Part shown: piece after piece, positions 42,850-56,170 of the stretch
Position numbering within the stretch: position 1 is the first letter of the stretch
How the letters are laid out: every line of letters starts with the position of its first letter
Assembly: GCA_008692225.1 (NCBI GenBank)
Contig: VICG01000001.1
Coordinates: forward strand, 2,034,501 to 2,098,500
Reading direction: 5' to 3'
Source: Monilinia fructicola
Taxonomy: Eukaryota > Ascomycota > Leotiomycetes > Helotiales > Sclerotiniaceae
DNA length: 64,000 nt
Position numbers and translations under genes: made by a program
The notes under the pieces: model-generated
Told to the model about the DNA's origin: nothing
Seen by the model: the letters and a program-made list of their open reading frames with translations, nothing else
Database searches by the model: none

Positions 42850-43715
42850 GATTCGTTTTTAGGTCGGTGGTGCAAGGATGCAGATTTTGCTCATGAGAGC
42901 ATTTGTTGGAAGAGGAAAAGTTAAGCGTGCATAAGGTGCACACAATCAGAAGTCTAAGAGGGGAGGGGATTTGTTAGACGAAGTAATGGGATGCACTGGA
43001 CTTTTCACTCATTTCATGGATTTGACCTCTGGACCTCCTGAGGTAGGGAAGCTATGGATTAATGCCTCAGGCAAGCCAAATATGGAGCTCTAAACCTGGA
43101 GTGTGAGTTTTCCATCAGGGCAGATCATGATTATGATTTGGTCACACTTCATTGTAAAGAGAGCATTTCTATATTTTTGACATGTATTGTATTGTTTTTG
43201 TAGTCTGTTGGTATATCTCAACATTCTGGCCAGCACAAGGCAAGACCCAATAGCTACCACTGGTCTGAAGAGAAAAATTGCAAAGCAAAAGATCAGAGAC
43301 GGTCGCCCGCTTTCCATCCCCAGTTTCCCTCATAGTTATTACAACGAATGTAAGAAAATAACCCAGCTTCACTCCTACCCTCAAAGTACACAGCTCGAGA
43401 GGTTGCCCCGCCTAGACCATCCATCCATCATCACGCTAATTGACACGAGATACAAAGTTGAAAAAGAAAAGTAAAGTACAAGAATGGTGGAAAAAAGTAA
43501 CTGCCAATAGCAGAACATACACAAGACAATGACTTTTGTGATTCACGCAACCCTCCCAAATTATCATGACAGCGTCAATGTAACCTTTATCCCTAACGAG
43601 CAACCACACAATAGGTCAGTGAAGGCCCCAGTATGAAGAGTTGTATGCGTATTTTTTTGTGTTCGTAAGTTTCGTAAGTGGCGTACTCGCCTATCAAGTA
43701 TTCGTACACCAGTAT
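42850..43715. other. Intergenic, DPH6 promoter and MSN2-like 3' region
   Basis: Head-to-tail spacing between two minus-strand genes. No coding exon or repeat is supported. Confidence 0.5.
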
Positions 43716-45747
43716 TTACTCCGATCTCTTGCGCTTCTTGCGGGATTGACTTTCGGAATCACTATCGGTGCCACTGCTCTCACTGCCAGAAGCGGCGGCG
43801 GCGGTGTTGAAGAGTACGCTACCAAGGGCCCTTATTTGCTCTCCATCACTGCCAGATTCCATGTCGCCAGGAACCTCGCCATCTTCCAAGACACCCATGA
43901 CGATGGCACCACTTCCGTGGGTGCGTGAATGCTGAGATAAATTGTCGCTGCGGGAGAACTTCTTACCGCACTCGTGGCATTCGAATGGCTTCTCCTGGGT
44001 ATGGAGAGATCTGTAGTGGCGTTTTAGGTGTTCCTGTCTGCGAAAACGTCTGTTGCAAAGTTCGCACACGAAGGTTTTGGAGGGGTCTTCGGTCAAGGAT
44101 TGTTTGCGACCGCGACGATTAACCGGCGCTTGATGAGCGTTACCAGCGTCTGATCCTGATGAACCCATCATGTTGTTGCTTTCCGAAGAACCGGATTGAC
44201 TTGGGGCGGTGGATGCTTGCTGATGTTCGGCAGAGGTCTCTTGTGGCTGCGCGCCCGATAAATCGTTCATTGGTACAGTGAATTTTCGGGATCGGACCAT
44301 AGAATCAAACTCTGAGCTATCTTCGTCACAATGAGTGATCTTGGATTTCTTGGTACGCTTCTCCTTCTTGGGTTCGGATTCAGAGCCCGATGCTGGTGGA
44401 CTCGGTAGGCACGCAACTGCAAACTTTTCTGTCTCCAAATCCTCAAAATCCTCAAAATCGTCCTCACTGATGAAAGTGTCCGGCTCAGGGGAAACGAGAT
44501 CAGATACAGTTCGTTGTCTTTTATTGCCAAAGAATTGGATGTTATCAGTTGAAGGGAAGTTCACAAGACCATTTACGAATTCGTCCTCAGAATCGAGATC
44601 TGAAATATGATCGAACGCAGGGAGAGTGTTGTTGGTTGTAGTGTTTGTGGTGAAATCGAAGGTATTCGCACGTGTTTCGATTTTGGCGAATGCGTCACTA
44701 CCCCCTAGCATGTACTGATGTTCTTCGTCTTCCGCTGACAATGTGGGGAGAGTTGAAAATTCACGGGCCGAAGTCAAAATTGGATTGGATGTCGGAGGTA
44801 GAATTGCGGATCCAACAGTCAAATTTCGGGGATCACAAAAGTCGAAATCGGATTGTTCAGAGGTGACGGATCGAGGATAAGGGGAAGGAGAAGGTGAAAG
44901 CGAAGGGCAAGAAGTGGCAGACAGGAGTTCGTTAGCGTGAGAGCTAAGCGAGGTTGGGTGGATGAAGACTGGAAAATTGGTAGCCTCGTTAGTAAATTAT
45001 TAAATTGAAAGGAGGAAAACATTTGAGAAAACACATAAAATCCTTATTGAATCCAAATGTCACAATTTGTTAAGAGGGGGAGAGGAATGCATTAACAATG
45101 TGTATTCAAATATTCCAATTGGGTATCGGAAAGCATTGTCATTGTGTTCCTCGAATGCAAAGCTGGTAAGAAGAAAATGTTATCAGAGATAACGTACCTG
45201 GTGTCATAGGTGGAGACCCGCAACGAGCCCATTCACCAGCAAGGTTCTCCGATTGAACTTCACTTTCACATCCTTCCTTAACACCTTCGAAACTCTCGGC
45301 GCCAAAAAATACACTGTTCACTGGAGTGGGTAGAATGTCACAGCTAGATGGGCTGCTCATGACACTTCCAGATGCTGAAAGAGGTGGGGTTGTAGGGTAA
45401 TAATACATGTCATGTTCGGTTTCCGAATCCAAGATCAGTCTTGGGGAGTGGTCTTGAATCAAGATAGTGGGCTTTTGGTACATTGGTCGTGGTGATGCCA
45501 TTGGTGTCATGTTTCCGAGATATCCAGAGTTGAAGATCTTCTGTTGCATTGAAGGCTGCGAAGAAGAAGAGTTTGGTCTGGAATACATTGGTGTTGAGGG
45601 CATTGTTTGAGCATGCTGATGATACATAGGCATTGGCATATGACTTGGTTGTTGAGAGAAGTGGCCATGTTGACGGTTGTCCGATTTTGGATCTGGGTTA
45701 TAGTAGAAAAATGGGGATTGTCCCATTGCTTGTGCGTAAGAGTCCAT
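43716..45747 (-). CDS. C2H2 zinc-finger transcription factor, MSN2/4-like (Seb1/MsnA type)
   Basis: Stress-response regulator expected to bind AGGGG (STRE) elements. Exons 45747-45198 and 44968-43716 join in phase to 600 residues, around a 229-nt intron. Two adjacent C2H2 fingers near residues 485-540 ([24 protein letters not shown] and [23 protein letters not shown]) carry the MSN2-type reading residues ([16 protein letters not shown]) and are linked by TQEKP. The N-terminus is Gln/Pro/Met/Ser-rich (activation-like). A basic RRGRKQS stretch precedes the fingers, and the C-terminus ends in the basic SRKKRKRSE. Ser/Asp-rich segments in between ([21 protein letters not shown]) look like regulatory acidic patches. 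A long gene-free region lies upstream, as is common for regulators with large promoters. Confidence 0.93.
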
Positions 45748-46463
45748 GGTGGTTATCCCTTGGTTCTCGGCTGCAAGACGTCAGTTTGCGTTCCTGGAAT
45801 CAATCCGTTTATCTCCAAGCAAACATACCGATTTGTGTTTTATGTTAAAAGGTTAATATTCCAGTTGGGTTTGTTTCGTAGATTGTTGTACGCTGAGAAA
45901 GGTACTTTGTGTTGGCAGACCACGTTGGTCAAGATGTCGATGCTAAATCAAGTGATACAAGGTTTCGCAGGTAAAGAAGGACGAACAACAGCTGCTGAGA
46001 GATCTGTCTAATAGTGGTAATATTGGAGTAACTGATTATACATAGGCTGGTCAAGTACAAGAATGATTGATATTGACACGATGGTTTTAGTTCAGTATAG
46101 TAGATTATCGACGGTTGTAGTTTGATGAGTTCAAGATAAGAGAGCAAGAGCAATAACAGTATGCCAAATGAAGGTACGGAAGAAGTTCGAGGAGGCTAAT
46201 GATATGAAAAGCACAAGTCAAAAATATTCCCAAAATATTGAGTTACAAAAAGGAAACCGTTAGTTGGTATAAGAAGTATATGGTAACGATGAGGGAAACC
46301 TGGACAAGATGAACAAACGAAGGTGGTGACGGGAACCCTGCAAATAAAGTAAAGATCTCGAAAGATCAACGAGAGTGATAGAGGGTAAGATAGGCAGTGC
46401 GACCGAAAGGCCAAGTCTCAGGCGAAGGCATGGGAAACGGGTGGGCCAGGAACAAGAAAGCAA

Positions 46464-46494
46464 TGAGTGGGTGAGAGTGGGTGAGAGTGGGTGG
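46464..46494. repeat. GTGAGAGTGG tandem repeat
   Basis: Three near-identical decamer copies upstream of the MSN2-like gene. Confidence 0.85.
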
Positions 46495-47150
46495 ATGTGG
46501 TTAGTCGGCGTCCAGGACCCTGTCTGGGGGACCGGCAGCGATTTAGATGGGATGGACGAATAGTCTGATGGAGTATTATGGAAATTTCTAAATCTAGTGC
46601 AATGGTGGAATTAATTTGATCCCAGTCTATTCGTGTTCGACGCTATTGCCCATTGAGCAAGTGATGATTCTTCGGGAACTTTTATTTTTCTTTGATTTTC
46701 TAGACTAATCAATGGGATTTGGGAGATTAGTGGCCATGATGGATGGATTCAATTTGGTGGACTCTGATGGCTCGGGTGTTGGTACTATGGAATCTGGATA
46801 GTGGAGATACCTAGTTAAGAGAAGACAGACAGTATTTAACTAGACATGGGATAAAATGAATCCACACATCCACGCAATACTCCGTACTTACAACTATAGC
46901 AATACTAGGGGTCCTTGTTCGGGTAGTTTATATTTCCCTGGGTAGATACTGTAGGTATAGTAGGTAGGTATTGCTTGTCGAAAGACATTTGGGAAATAGA
47001 TATGAATGCGGATGAAGAAGTAGATGAGGACGAAGCAGAACAAGAAGCAGAACAAGATGGTGGTGGTGATGATGATGTTGCTGACGAAGATGATGATAAT
47101 GATAATGAATGATGAACAACAGAGTGGCGGTCATGACAAGGTAAAAAAGG

Positions 47151-47192
47151 GTCTCTACGGGTCTACGGGTCTACGGGTCCACGGGTCTACGG
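47151..47192. repeat. GTCTACGGG nonamer tandem repeat
   Basis: About four to five copies with single-base variants (GTCCACGGG). Confidence 0.88.
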
Positions 47193-47241
47193 TATGAACG
47201 AGCTACTGTACTGTAAGTACAGTACTACTAACTGACTACCT

Positions 47242-47274
47242 ACCTGCTGCTGCCGCTGCTGTTGTTGCTGTTGT

Positions 47275-47308
<34 letters not shown>

Positions 47309-47540
47309 ACTGCTACTGCTACTGCTACTGCTACTGCTACTGCTACTATTACTACTACCGCTATTACTACTGCTGCTATTACTATTGTTATTACTGTTGT
47401 TGCAATTACTATTATCATTGTTATTATTGCTATTACTACTGCTCCTATTACTATTATTATAATTACTATTATTACTATTACAACTACAACTACGACTACG
47501 ACTACTACTACTACACTACTACTACACTATTACGACTACT
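47242..47540. repeat. Long CTG/CTA trinucleotide repeat tract
   Basis: About 300 bases of almost uninterrupted triplets drifting from CTG/TTG through CTGCTA to ATTACT and ACTACG. It is one old array, all in one triplet phase. It reads as poly-Leu or poly-Val in the triplet phase, but the frames are low complexity and no start or splice site supports translation. Confidence 0.92.
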
Positions 47541-50490
47541 ACATCTCTCTCTGTGTATTCATAGATCACAAGTCTCATACATAAATAGATTGGTAAATTA
47601 GATATGAATGAATAACCAATAACCCACCTAATAAGTCTCTAGGTAACCATCTATTAATCTAAGCATTAATAATGATTAATTATGGATTGATAATATATCC
47701 ATCCACTCATATACGTATCATTCATTTATTCCTTCATTTATTCCTTCATCTATTTATTCATTTATTTAGTCGTTTACTTTATTTATCCCATTATTTCTCT
47801 CTCTATTCTTCCTTTCTCAGTATGAAAAAGCGGCGAGGGGATTGAGAGGCATACGAAAAGAAGCATTCGCATTATGCATGCATAAGCCCGAATAAATGGA
47901 CTAGTTACCAAATGCTAGCGACTAGACGAGAATAGTCCAAGTGAAAGTGGCATCATAACATTTCATTATCATTTATACGAACAAATTTATACGATATCAC
48001 CGACATAAAACAAGAAACGGTTAGGATCAATAGCTTCGACTTTCGAAAATGGCTCTCTGATGGCTTTCAAAAGAGGAATGAATGTACCTGGGAGTCCTTG
48101 GATAATGAACAAATCAAGCATAAGTTCTAATTTATCCTTTTTCTTTTGTTTTTGTTCAAACTTAAACATTGGATCCGACAGCATCACTATTTTCATTACT
48201 GATTCACCGTGGACTCACTAATTGCGTGTCTCTAATGTTATACACACACAGAGAGTATATTGTACAAGGTCTAGTAGTAGATAGAGATACGACGGATATA
48301 TACATACACACCTCAGCAGTTGAGTACCTCCCTAGGTAGTATGTAGCTACGAAGCTGATACTGTGGTTGTATAGCTAGCTTGCTACTGTACCTACTAGGT
48401 TTCTACCCAAGGACGTACATACTACATACCACATACTACATACTTACTTCCACTGCATCTACTAATCCCACCAACTTGCTTTGACAACTACTAGGTACCT
48501 ATCAAAGGCACAACAGCACAATCACAGCACCTACCGACCTATCTAGCTAGCTGAAGATCGTAGATACCGCCATTTCAATCCATTGTGCCAGCCAAACACA
48601 TAAATGATTGATGGTGAAGGGAAATTGCGACCGGCACATTAATTCGGAATCTATACCCCGAAGAACTACTGGACTACTGTGTGATTACCCAGGTACCCAG
48701 GTGAACCAAAGGAAAGACCTCCATGGCTATTCTAAGAATCTAAACAGATAGACAGACCGACAGGACGGACAGGACGGACACGCAGACAGGCAGACATATA
48801 AACCAACCTTCAGGATCCATGAAATTCTTAGAACATAAATAACCTTGGAAGTTTAGGTATCTACCAATTGTTTTGCTATTGTACTTCACTACGTAGTAGT
48901 TTTTGATTTCGTTTGCCTGGTAATTCACCATAAAATTGACTTTGAATAGATGATCATACAATCATAATCGTACACAGCCTACTTCACCTCAGCTCTGCCT
49001 GCCTAGGTATCGCATTGAAGAGAAATCTTGTTCGAAGTATGAAAGTAATGCCAATAGAATCCTGCGACAAGACAAATTTACCGATGCGAATAAACTGAAT
49101 CCAAAGGGAAACATGACTAACTAGGTAGGTTTAAAGAACCACCAAACTGTCCACGGGTATATTACATTACAGTAGGTATGTCTAGCAACTCAAATGTTGT
49201 TTTATCGGTTGTTTATTGAATGGGATGAATCGAAACATCTGCTGCAAAATGGAATGAAATAAAATAAAATGAAATAAAATAAAATGGCTTAAAGCAAGAC
49301 GCGAAACATGTCAATAGCCATTCACACCGCAAAGCACACCACCCCCAATATGCAGAAAAATATCTTTTTAGAACGAACGTGAGGATTTTGATAATGCAAA
49401 CGATCCAACAGTTTTCTTTTGCATCTCTGACACCTCGATTTGGCTAACACCCCCGGCTCATTGGCTATATGGCAACCCTTCCTTTTAGTCCCTGCGGCGT
49501 GGTCCTTAACCTATCACATCTGGGAATCTATCTCTTCCTTCTGCCATTTACGAATGCAAAGAGATCTTGCGCAGCCCTGGAGCTTACTACTTACTCTCTT
49601 CAAGTGGTAATTCGCCGGAGGTAACCTTGGATGACAATGTGTGCATCCCCAACATGCATCCATCCTTCCTTCCTACCTACCCATGACCCAGATGAAAAAA
49701 AATTCTATCTATTCTATCGATAAATGATCCTTGGGTTCAGCCCTCCTTCAGCTTCCTCTACGAGCGCTTTGCCCCGCGTCTACTGCACAGGTTGATCACC
49801 ATCTATTGTGGGGGGGAGGACATGAAACGACTATTTCTTTCTCTTGCTTTCAATGAACCAGTAAGGTCACACAATTTTCCGGCCTCTTATGAGATACATC
49901 ATAAAATTCCATCAACCAGCGTGGTTAGTTCTAACTCTGTCGGTTTTCTACGCTGGCAAGTCATTATTGAGGGATCTTTTGATGTTGCAAGCGTGTAGGC
50001 TTACTCGGTGGTCTCAAGCTAGACATTAGGGCGCGAGCACTGATACCGATGGATAGATAGATACACTCTCCAAGTTTGCGCACCTTCAAGATGAACAATC
50101 TGATCCGCAAAAGAAAGTTCATGGCTATAGTCTGGAACTGGCAACGGAAACACTGTCTCTCAAATGAGCATGCCTGAGAAAAGTCAAATAAATACATGGT
50201 ACGTACTGTACTGACTCTACTGAGGTACTAGGTACCGTTAGGTTGAGAGTCGAGACGATCCGAAGCCGACATGACGACGTCAAAGCCGAAGAGAGAGTTA
50301 GTCCTGCAGTTCCTTTTAGACGCCAGCGTTTGAGCCTGATGCCTTTAAGGTGATGGAGGTAAGGTTTAGTATCAGGTTGAACCTTGATTTGAATATTCCC
50401 ATATTCCCTCACCTGCAATCCGTGATAGGACTGATTTAATATCGTCAAATAAAGACTTTATATGTAATACAAGTACGTACCTAGGTACAA

Positions 50491-50541
50491 TGATATGTGA
50501 TGATGTGATGATGTGACGATGTGACAATGTGACAATGTGAC
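50491..50541. repeat. TGTGATGA/TGTGACAA tandem repeat
   Basis: Five to six copies of an 8-9 base unit with graded base changes from left to right. Confidence 0.82.
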
Positions 50542-50749
50542 CTCATACGACCGGGCCCTTTCATCATCACTTACTTCCTTTTACTTTATCGATAAGGTGA
50601 TAAACCATGACGATAGGATGAGGATGGATGAGGAGGGAAGCCTCCCATGATCCCATTCCACCTAGCGCTCAAATGATGGATGGGTTTGCATAAAAATGGA
50701 TGAATAAATGAATGAATGCATATATTGTCCAAGTCAAATTATCCAATAA

Positions 50750-50880
50750 TGCACATCTACATACACATCTGCACATCTGCACCCGTGGACATCTATACAT
50801 CTGCACATCTGCACATCTTGCACATCTGCACATCTGAACACCTGAACACTTGCACACCCACCTGCACACATGCACACAGC
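50750..50880. repeat. CACATCTG-type tandem repeat
   Basis: About twelve imperfect copies of ACATCTGC and related CACCTG/CACACC units. Confidence 0.85.
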
Positions 50881-51088
50881 GTTTCGCCCAATTCTAATAG
50901 CCTATCAATAATAGTTTCTTTTGTTACACACATGAGATTTGGGGTTTGATACTTAATGATGCACAGCTAACACACCTATCATATGCAACCATTGCTCAGA
51001 TTCCAAGAAACTACAGTACCTAGTCTTGTCCAGCTGTGTATGTACCCTGGATGCTTAGCTTATTGAACAAAATAAACTTTTCATTTGG

Positions 51089-51148
51089 ATGCTTTGCTCT
51101 GCTTTGCTTTGCTTTGTTTTGCTTTGCTTTGCTTTGCTTTGCTTTGTT
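51089..51148. repeat. GCTTT pentanucleotide repeat
   Basis: About twelve tandem GCTTT units with two interruptions. Confidence 0.9.
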
Positions 51149-54036
51149 CTTGAATAGCATAGCTGTTATTGCTGTAGTGTGGTCGCTAAGCTGTCCCGGT
51201 GTGACAATCATCAACGATACAGTAATAACCAACATCCTTTACCAGCTGGCATATTGCATGTTGTATGTTGCATAAAAGTGGTTCTCTGCAGCATACATTC
51301 CTGTCTAATGCAAGTTTGTACATAGCGCAGCCCGTCTAAACATAGAGCTGCTCTACATTGAGTCTACAGTACTGTACTGTACAGCAAGAGTTCTCTTTCA
51401 TTAAAACCTTCCGGGGTGCGGAGAGAATGATTTGCCTCTTTTAGAATGGATTCCCTTGCTGCCTTTGATCAAATTTGCCCAAGGCCTCCATCAAGGTGGT
51501 AGCGAGCGGGTGAGTGTTGGGTGCTTTGGGTGCGGCAGAGTACCTAAACTAACTGATTTGGCCGAGGTATGCTTCGTACCGAGTCCAGAGAGAATTACCG
51601 ACATGGATTTCACACCAGAGTCCATAAAATACATTCCTCTGGAGTCTGAGGCAGAAAGCTTCGCCGGTAGACTTCCAGAAGAAGTTGCGATATGAAGCTT
51701 GCTAGGGAGCCCTGAGCCCTGAGCCGTAAGTTCATGGTCGCGGTCGCGAATTCGAAGACTCGCGGTGAAAGAGGGTAGGGATTCTAAGTGGATGGCCACT
51801 CTGATGGGCTTTTCGTGAAAACAGTCCGCTCTCTTATCGATCGGTTAAGGCAGTTTTCCATGTTCATATTCATTAAATTATTTCACCAATCGGGTAATGA
51901 ATGACCGCTTTACCGTGTGCCCACCTCCCCCCTCTCCCGCCCAATCACAAACCTGCCATTGCTACTGCAGGAACGATGCAGGTACGAGAATGAACAATGA
52001 TGAAAAGTTTGGGAGACCTCCGGACTCAGCAATTGTTGCATATGCATGTATGAAATTCTTACTTATTCTTGTATCGAAAATCAGGAACAACATAAACCTG
52101 TCAATCGCGAGTCCTAATCCTAATCCTTACTTCACTTCATAGATAAGTCTCGTCCCAATTTTCGGTCCATCCCATTTATGATTTACCAGTGTCATTTGAA
52201 GTTTCTTCGCGTCTTCCCGTGGTAAAGGTACGAAGCATACTACAGCATACTAATGAACTAAATCACGCCAGGCGGGTCTAGTCGGCGGGGATCCATTCCT
52301 AGAGCCCCAAACCCTAGCATGGCCACTGGCGGGCGAGTCTGGCAGGCTGGCGGGCTGGCCTTTTCTTTTGGTTCAGTTCAAATGATTTTCAATCTCGAAT
52401 CTACAATGGCCCACTTGCGGGTCTCGCGGTTTGCTCTCGTCTATTCCGTCTTGACCTTGACAAGCTTCACTATTGAAAGAGGGTAGGTCAAAGATTACGA
52501 TACCATCGAATTATGTGGAGTGACTTTCCTATCCGAGTCAGCTGTCAACGGATGGCTTCATGCAGGGAAAAGACGTTTGTCAAATGTCCCAGCGGAACGG
52601 GACCCGGGAACGAAATACCCTACCAGAGATGATTTTTGCTGGGGCAATCTTTTATCATATAACATGGAATATTTTGAGGGCCAGCCGAAGTCGGGTTCAG
52701 GAACTATATACTGGTTACCGGTATTGCACGCTCTCCTACCAGGCTACGGGAATCTCATCATTTGGATTTAACTTGACCCGCAATTTCTAGTCCGAGGAAT
52801 TGGATGATGATGATGATGATGACGATGACCTGTATCGCCACCAATGATGAAAGGTAAAGGACCGTGTGATATCATCTTCTTGTAAATCTACACATGTACC
52901 AGATACTGTGATGGTTCCGAGTTTGGAACGATCCAAAGCCTCAAGGTTCAAGAATTCCTGCTTACAAGATAAAGTTGCATTCCGAGGTCATTGATTCTCA
53001 AGGTCTTTCAACGTCCAAAGAGTTAGTTACACCGATGCGGTCGGCATTATTGTTTCAATGATGGTTGGAAAGAATGGCCGAGAAAGGATTGGAATTGGAA
53101 TTGGCTTGAGAAACCCCGGATTTTTTCGTCTCGACCCTCGAGGGTTAGAGATTATGTACTGTATCGAGGCTCACCGTTAACCCCGAGACCTACTGGCTGC
53201 AAGCGAGCGGCGCGGTTCGGATAGAAGGGAGAAACGGGTTTCAAACATGTTGGAGAAGGCAATTTATTGATAGAAATTCGTCCTCGATGATTGCGTTTTC
53301 AAACGTTTGCCACTGACTGATATGTCTTACTCTCTTCTTTTCTACAGCCTGAGCGCCGAGCGGTAACAGAAAGCCTAAACTATCGATAACAGCTGCTCTC
53401 CTAGTCCATGCGCTATGTCATGATTGTAAGACCAAAAGAAGGGCCCGATACAAAAAGAGTACTGCCCCGGTATCCTTACAGTATTGGAAGGATGCGTATG
53501 TTTCATTATTATGATCTGCTATTTGCCTACGGTAGAACAAAGTTCAATCAGCATGAGTGGGTCCACGAATGTCAACAATGAAGCTATTCGAGGCTATTCA
53601 GGAACAAATTATCTGAAGATTACTCCGCAGACGACGATCTATGGCCGAATTGGGCTTGTATTACTATGTGCATGGTGATACAATACCACTGTCGGTACTT
53701 CTTACCAATTAGTCAATCAGACCCGCCCATAAACGATGCCGCCAGCGGCCAGCCCTGGGCTGTGGAAAAGAAGGTTTGGAAAAATCGATTGTGAGGGATG
53801 GCCGCGTTCTAGAGATGCTTCGAGCCCTCGAGAGATGATAGCGAGATAAGTTCCAAACTTCCCTTCCACTACTTTACAATCCATGTCCGCCTACATGGAA
53901 GTTCTGGTACGCTAGTAGCTTTCCGGTATAAAAATAAATGGGGGGCCCGATCCGCTGCCAAATCAGACACCCTTACCATCAGTGGCATCGACTGGTAGCT
54001 CCATACAGTACCCTGCAAATCCTTCCAGGAAGATGA

Positions 54037-54378
54037 TTGATTTCCCTCATGTCTCTCGCGCGCACAACAAAATGTCGGAAGTTCACAAGAGAGATGTTCA
54101 TTCCGTGGAATTGCATCCACTCATTCATATACATAATTTGCAAGACTTCAGATACAGACGCCATTTTTGCATGCACCCGCGGATATCCAAACCGAAAGTA
54201 TACCATGCTGTCCGATGATACAGTATATTATACTTTTGAGGGGAGCGATATATCCGCGAACCTTGTTGACGGGCCTTCGAGAACGTTTCACGAAGCCTTT
54301 GATGATGGGCCCACAGAAGTTACAGTCGAACAATTTCATTACGGTATCCTAGACCTTGTCCCCTTGAATATTCATTAA
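54037..54378 (+). other. Unsupported open frame, possible gene relic
   Basis: A 113-codon open frame whose second half (DDTVYYTFEGSD, FDDGPTEVTVEQFHYG) has protein-like composition. There is no partner exon, no start context and no recognised motif. The opposite strand is also partly open. Most likely chance or a relic. Confidence 0.15.
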
Positions 54379-55042
54379 CACCAACCCATTTCCAACATTC
54401 CGTGTCCATTCTTGCCTATATTGTAAAGGCTTTCAAGCATCGCATGAGCCGGACGATTTGCGGTCGATGCCGCAGAGAAATCAGGTGGGGAAATATCTTC
54501 CCACGGGCATATCCATTATCGTTATGATTTGCTGCGGAAGTTTATGCCGTGTGGAAGATCAAACTTTGGCACATCAAGGTAAAGCATATGCATGAGGAAG
54601 CTATCCTCCATTTGGCGTATCGACAAGTTCATGCGGTCTGCGATAGATGTTCTAGTAATGTATTATGGATATTAATTATGCACTCGAATATATACAGCAC
54701 TTATTATTCTCCACTAGCTTGGAAATTGATATGAAAGTAGGTGAACCTTTTTTGTACACGTGTCTCGCTTTTTTCTTCAAATTGAAACCCAAAGTGCCGA
54801 CACCATTGATCTCGCTTTCAAGCATTTTTCAGGCTCATTTGCTACATACGCTATGTTTCTTTTCCCAGATCCGGATATGCCGTTAGACTGCCATGGGTCG
54901 TAAAAATCACGAGACTTCATAAAGCAGAGAGACCGTGGGCGGAAGTCTGGCCCAAAGCACAATCCTTGAATGTCGTGGACGGTGAAGAAGACGATCATGT
55001 CATGGCGAGGTTGGTTCTGGCGGTATCCGAAGAGCGGTATGC

Positions 55043-56170
55043 TCACCCGCTGCACGTTTGATCAAATGCATGGACAAAGTCGAATGCTTGCAAAATGCCT
55101 TTGGTATACACGAGCGCTGCAAGTACCACCATGATGTGAAAGAGTTGATGAGAAGCTCCGAAAATGTCGAACGTTCTATTGAACCAACGCTCGGGAAACT
55201 GTCTTGGTCAGAGTCGGTCTTGCTACCAATGGTACCGTCTTCGAATCGTCTGTTCACTTACTTTGATGGCATATGCTGTTGCCCCAAGCACATTCAGGAT
55301 TAGCGTTATCAAGACCCAGGTGATGCCCATACGCTGGTTTTGTGTTTGCCAGCCATATACAATCGCGCCATGAATCACAGGCACCATTGTGAATACCGCC
55401 AAACTTCCAAAGGTCGCAGCTCGCACAGGTCGAAGATATGGATCTCGAAAATGAGGCTGAAAGGTAGATATTGAGCAAGCGATTGCCAATAGCGAAAACT
55501 TTCTCATGTTAGTTTTACTTATCTTGGGATGGGCAAGAAGGTCAGATACCAGAGCCCAGTAACAGTAGCTATGAGTTGCGGAGTCGCAATAGAAACCATA
55601 GTATACGAGAGGGACGGTTGCTCCCCACATTAAGAAAATTACTCCTTGAAAATCCAGTTGAGCTCCAAACCTATCCATCTGTTGGCTATGGTTCATGATG
55701 GTATGGTACCTACATATGCTATCAGTCACAAAATCTTATCATTTTCATGAACCATAAGAGACATGACTGACAACGCTGACAAGCAAAAGCATGTTGTCAC
55801 TCCCACAAAATATATTCCACAAACTACCATGTCTTCCTTGGAAGCCACAGCATATCGTGGTGGTATCTCGGCCTTGTACAGATACACTGGGAGAGCCGCG
55901 AACAACGCAGCTCCAATCAAATGAGACCAAATATTAACTACACATTTTGTAAGCTTCAGTATCTCGAACACCACAAAACATCCATGCATGATGAGGATGT
56001 GATAACATTGGGGTCAGTCTATTCTTACTACTTTCATTATGGAGATAACCCCAACTTGCAAAACACTCTTGAAAAGAAGTTGATGCCGCTCTATCAACAC
56101 TCAAATATTAGAAATAATTCTGTTGAAATCTCTCTAGCTTCAAATACCCACGTGGCACCCTTCCTTCCAT
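55043..56170 (-). pseudogene. PAQR-family (IZH / haemolysin III-like) receptor gene with in-frame stop
   Basis: Seven-helix membrane protein of the progestin/adipoQ receptor family; fungal IZH members affect zinc and sterol homeostasis. Exons 56170-56029, 55937-55775, 55709-55550, 55498-55262 and 55198-55043 keep phase over five exons and four introns (285 codons). Family marks are SFQECFASWGYLHNES, NIWSHLIGAALFAALPVYLY, CLSAYHTIMNHS, RFGAQLDFQGVIFLMWG, FRDPYLRPVRAATF and the C-terminal FGASHQLFHIMVVLAALVY. The N-terminal exon contains an in-frame TAA at 56110-56108, 20 codons after the ATG and just before the conserved region, at a place where relatives have a DNEY-type stretch. No usable Met follows until past the first helix. 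The rest is intact, so this is a recent lesion, a sequence error or a mis-modelled first exon. The GTTGTC donor of the second intron is unusual. Confidence 0.75.

Larger units (their letters stand above)
45748..55042. other. Gene-poor, microsatellite-rich 9.3 kb
   Basis: No intact gene is supported. The first kilobase is the promoter and leader of the MSN2-like gene. Beyond about 46.8 kb the DNA carries tri-, penta- and nonanucleotide tandem repeats and many GTACCTAGGTAC-like palindromic words. Small open frames (48.0, 51.4, 54.0 kb) lack splice context. The main repeats are listed separately. Confidence 0.5.

Noticed and set aside
47236..47462. Poly-Leu and poly-Val/Ala open frames over the triplet tract.
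   Set aside because: Pure products of the simple repeat; no start context or flanking coding sequence.
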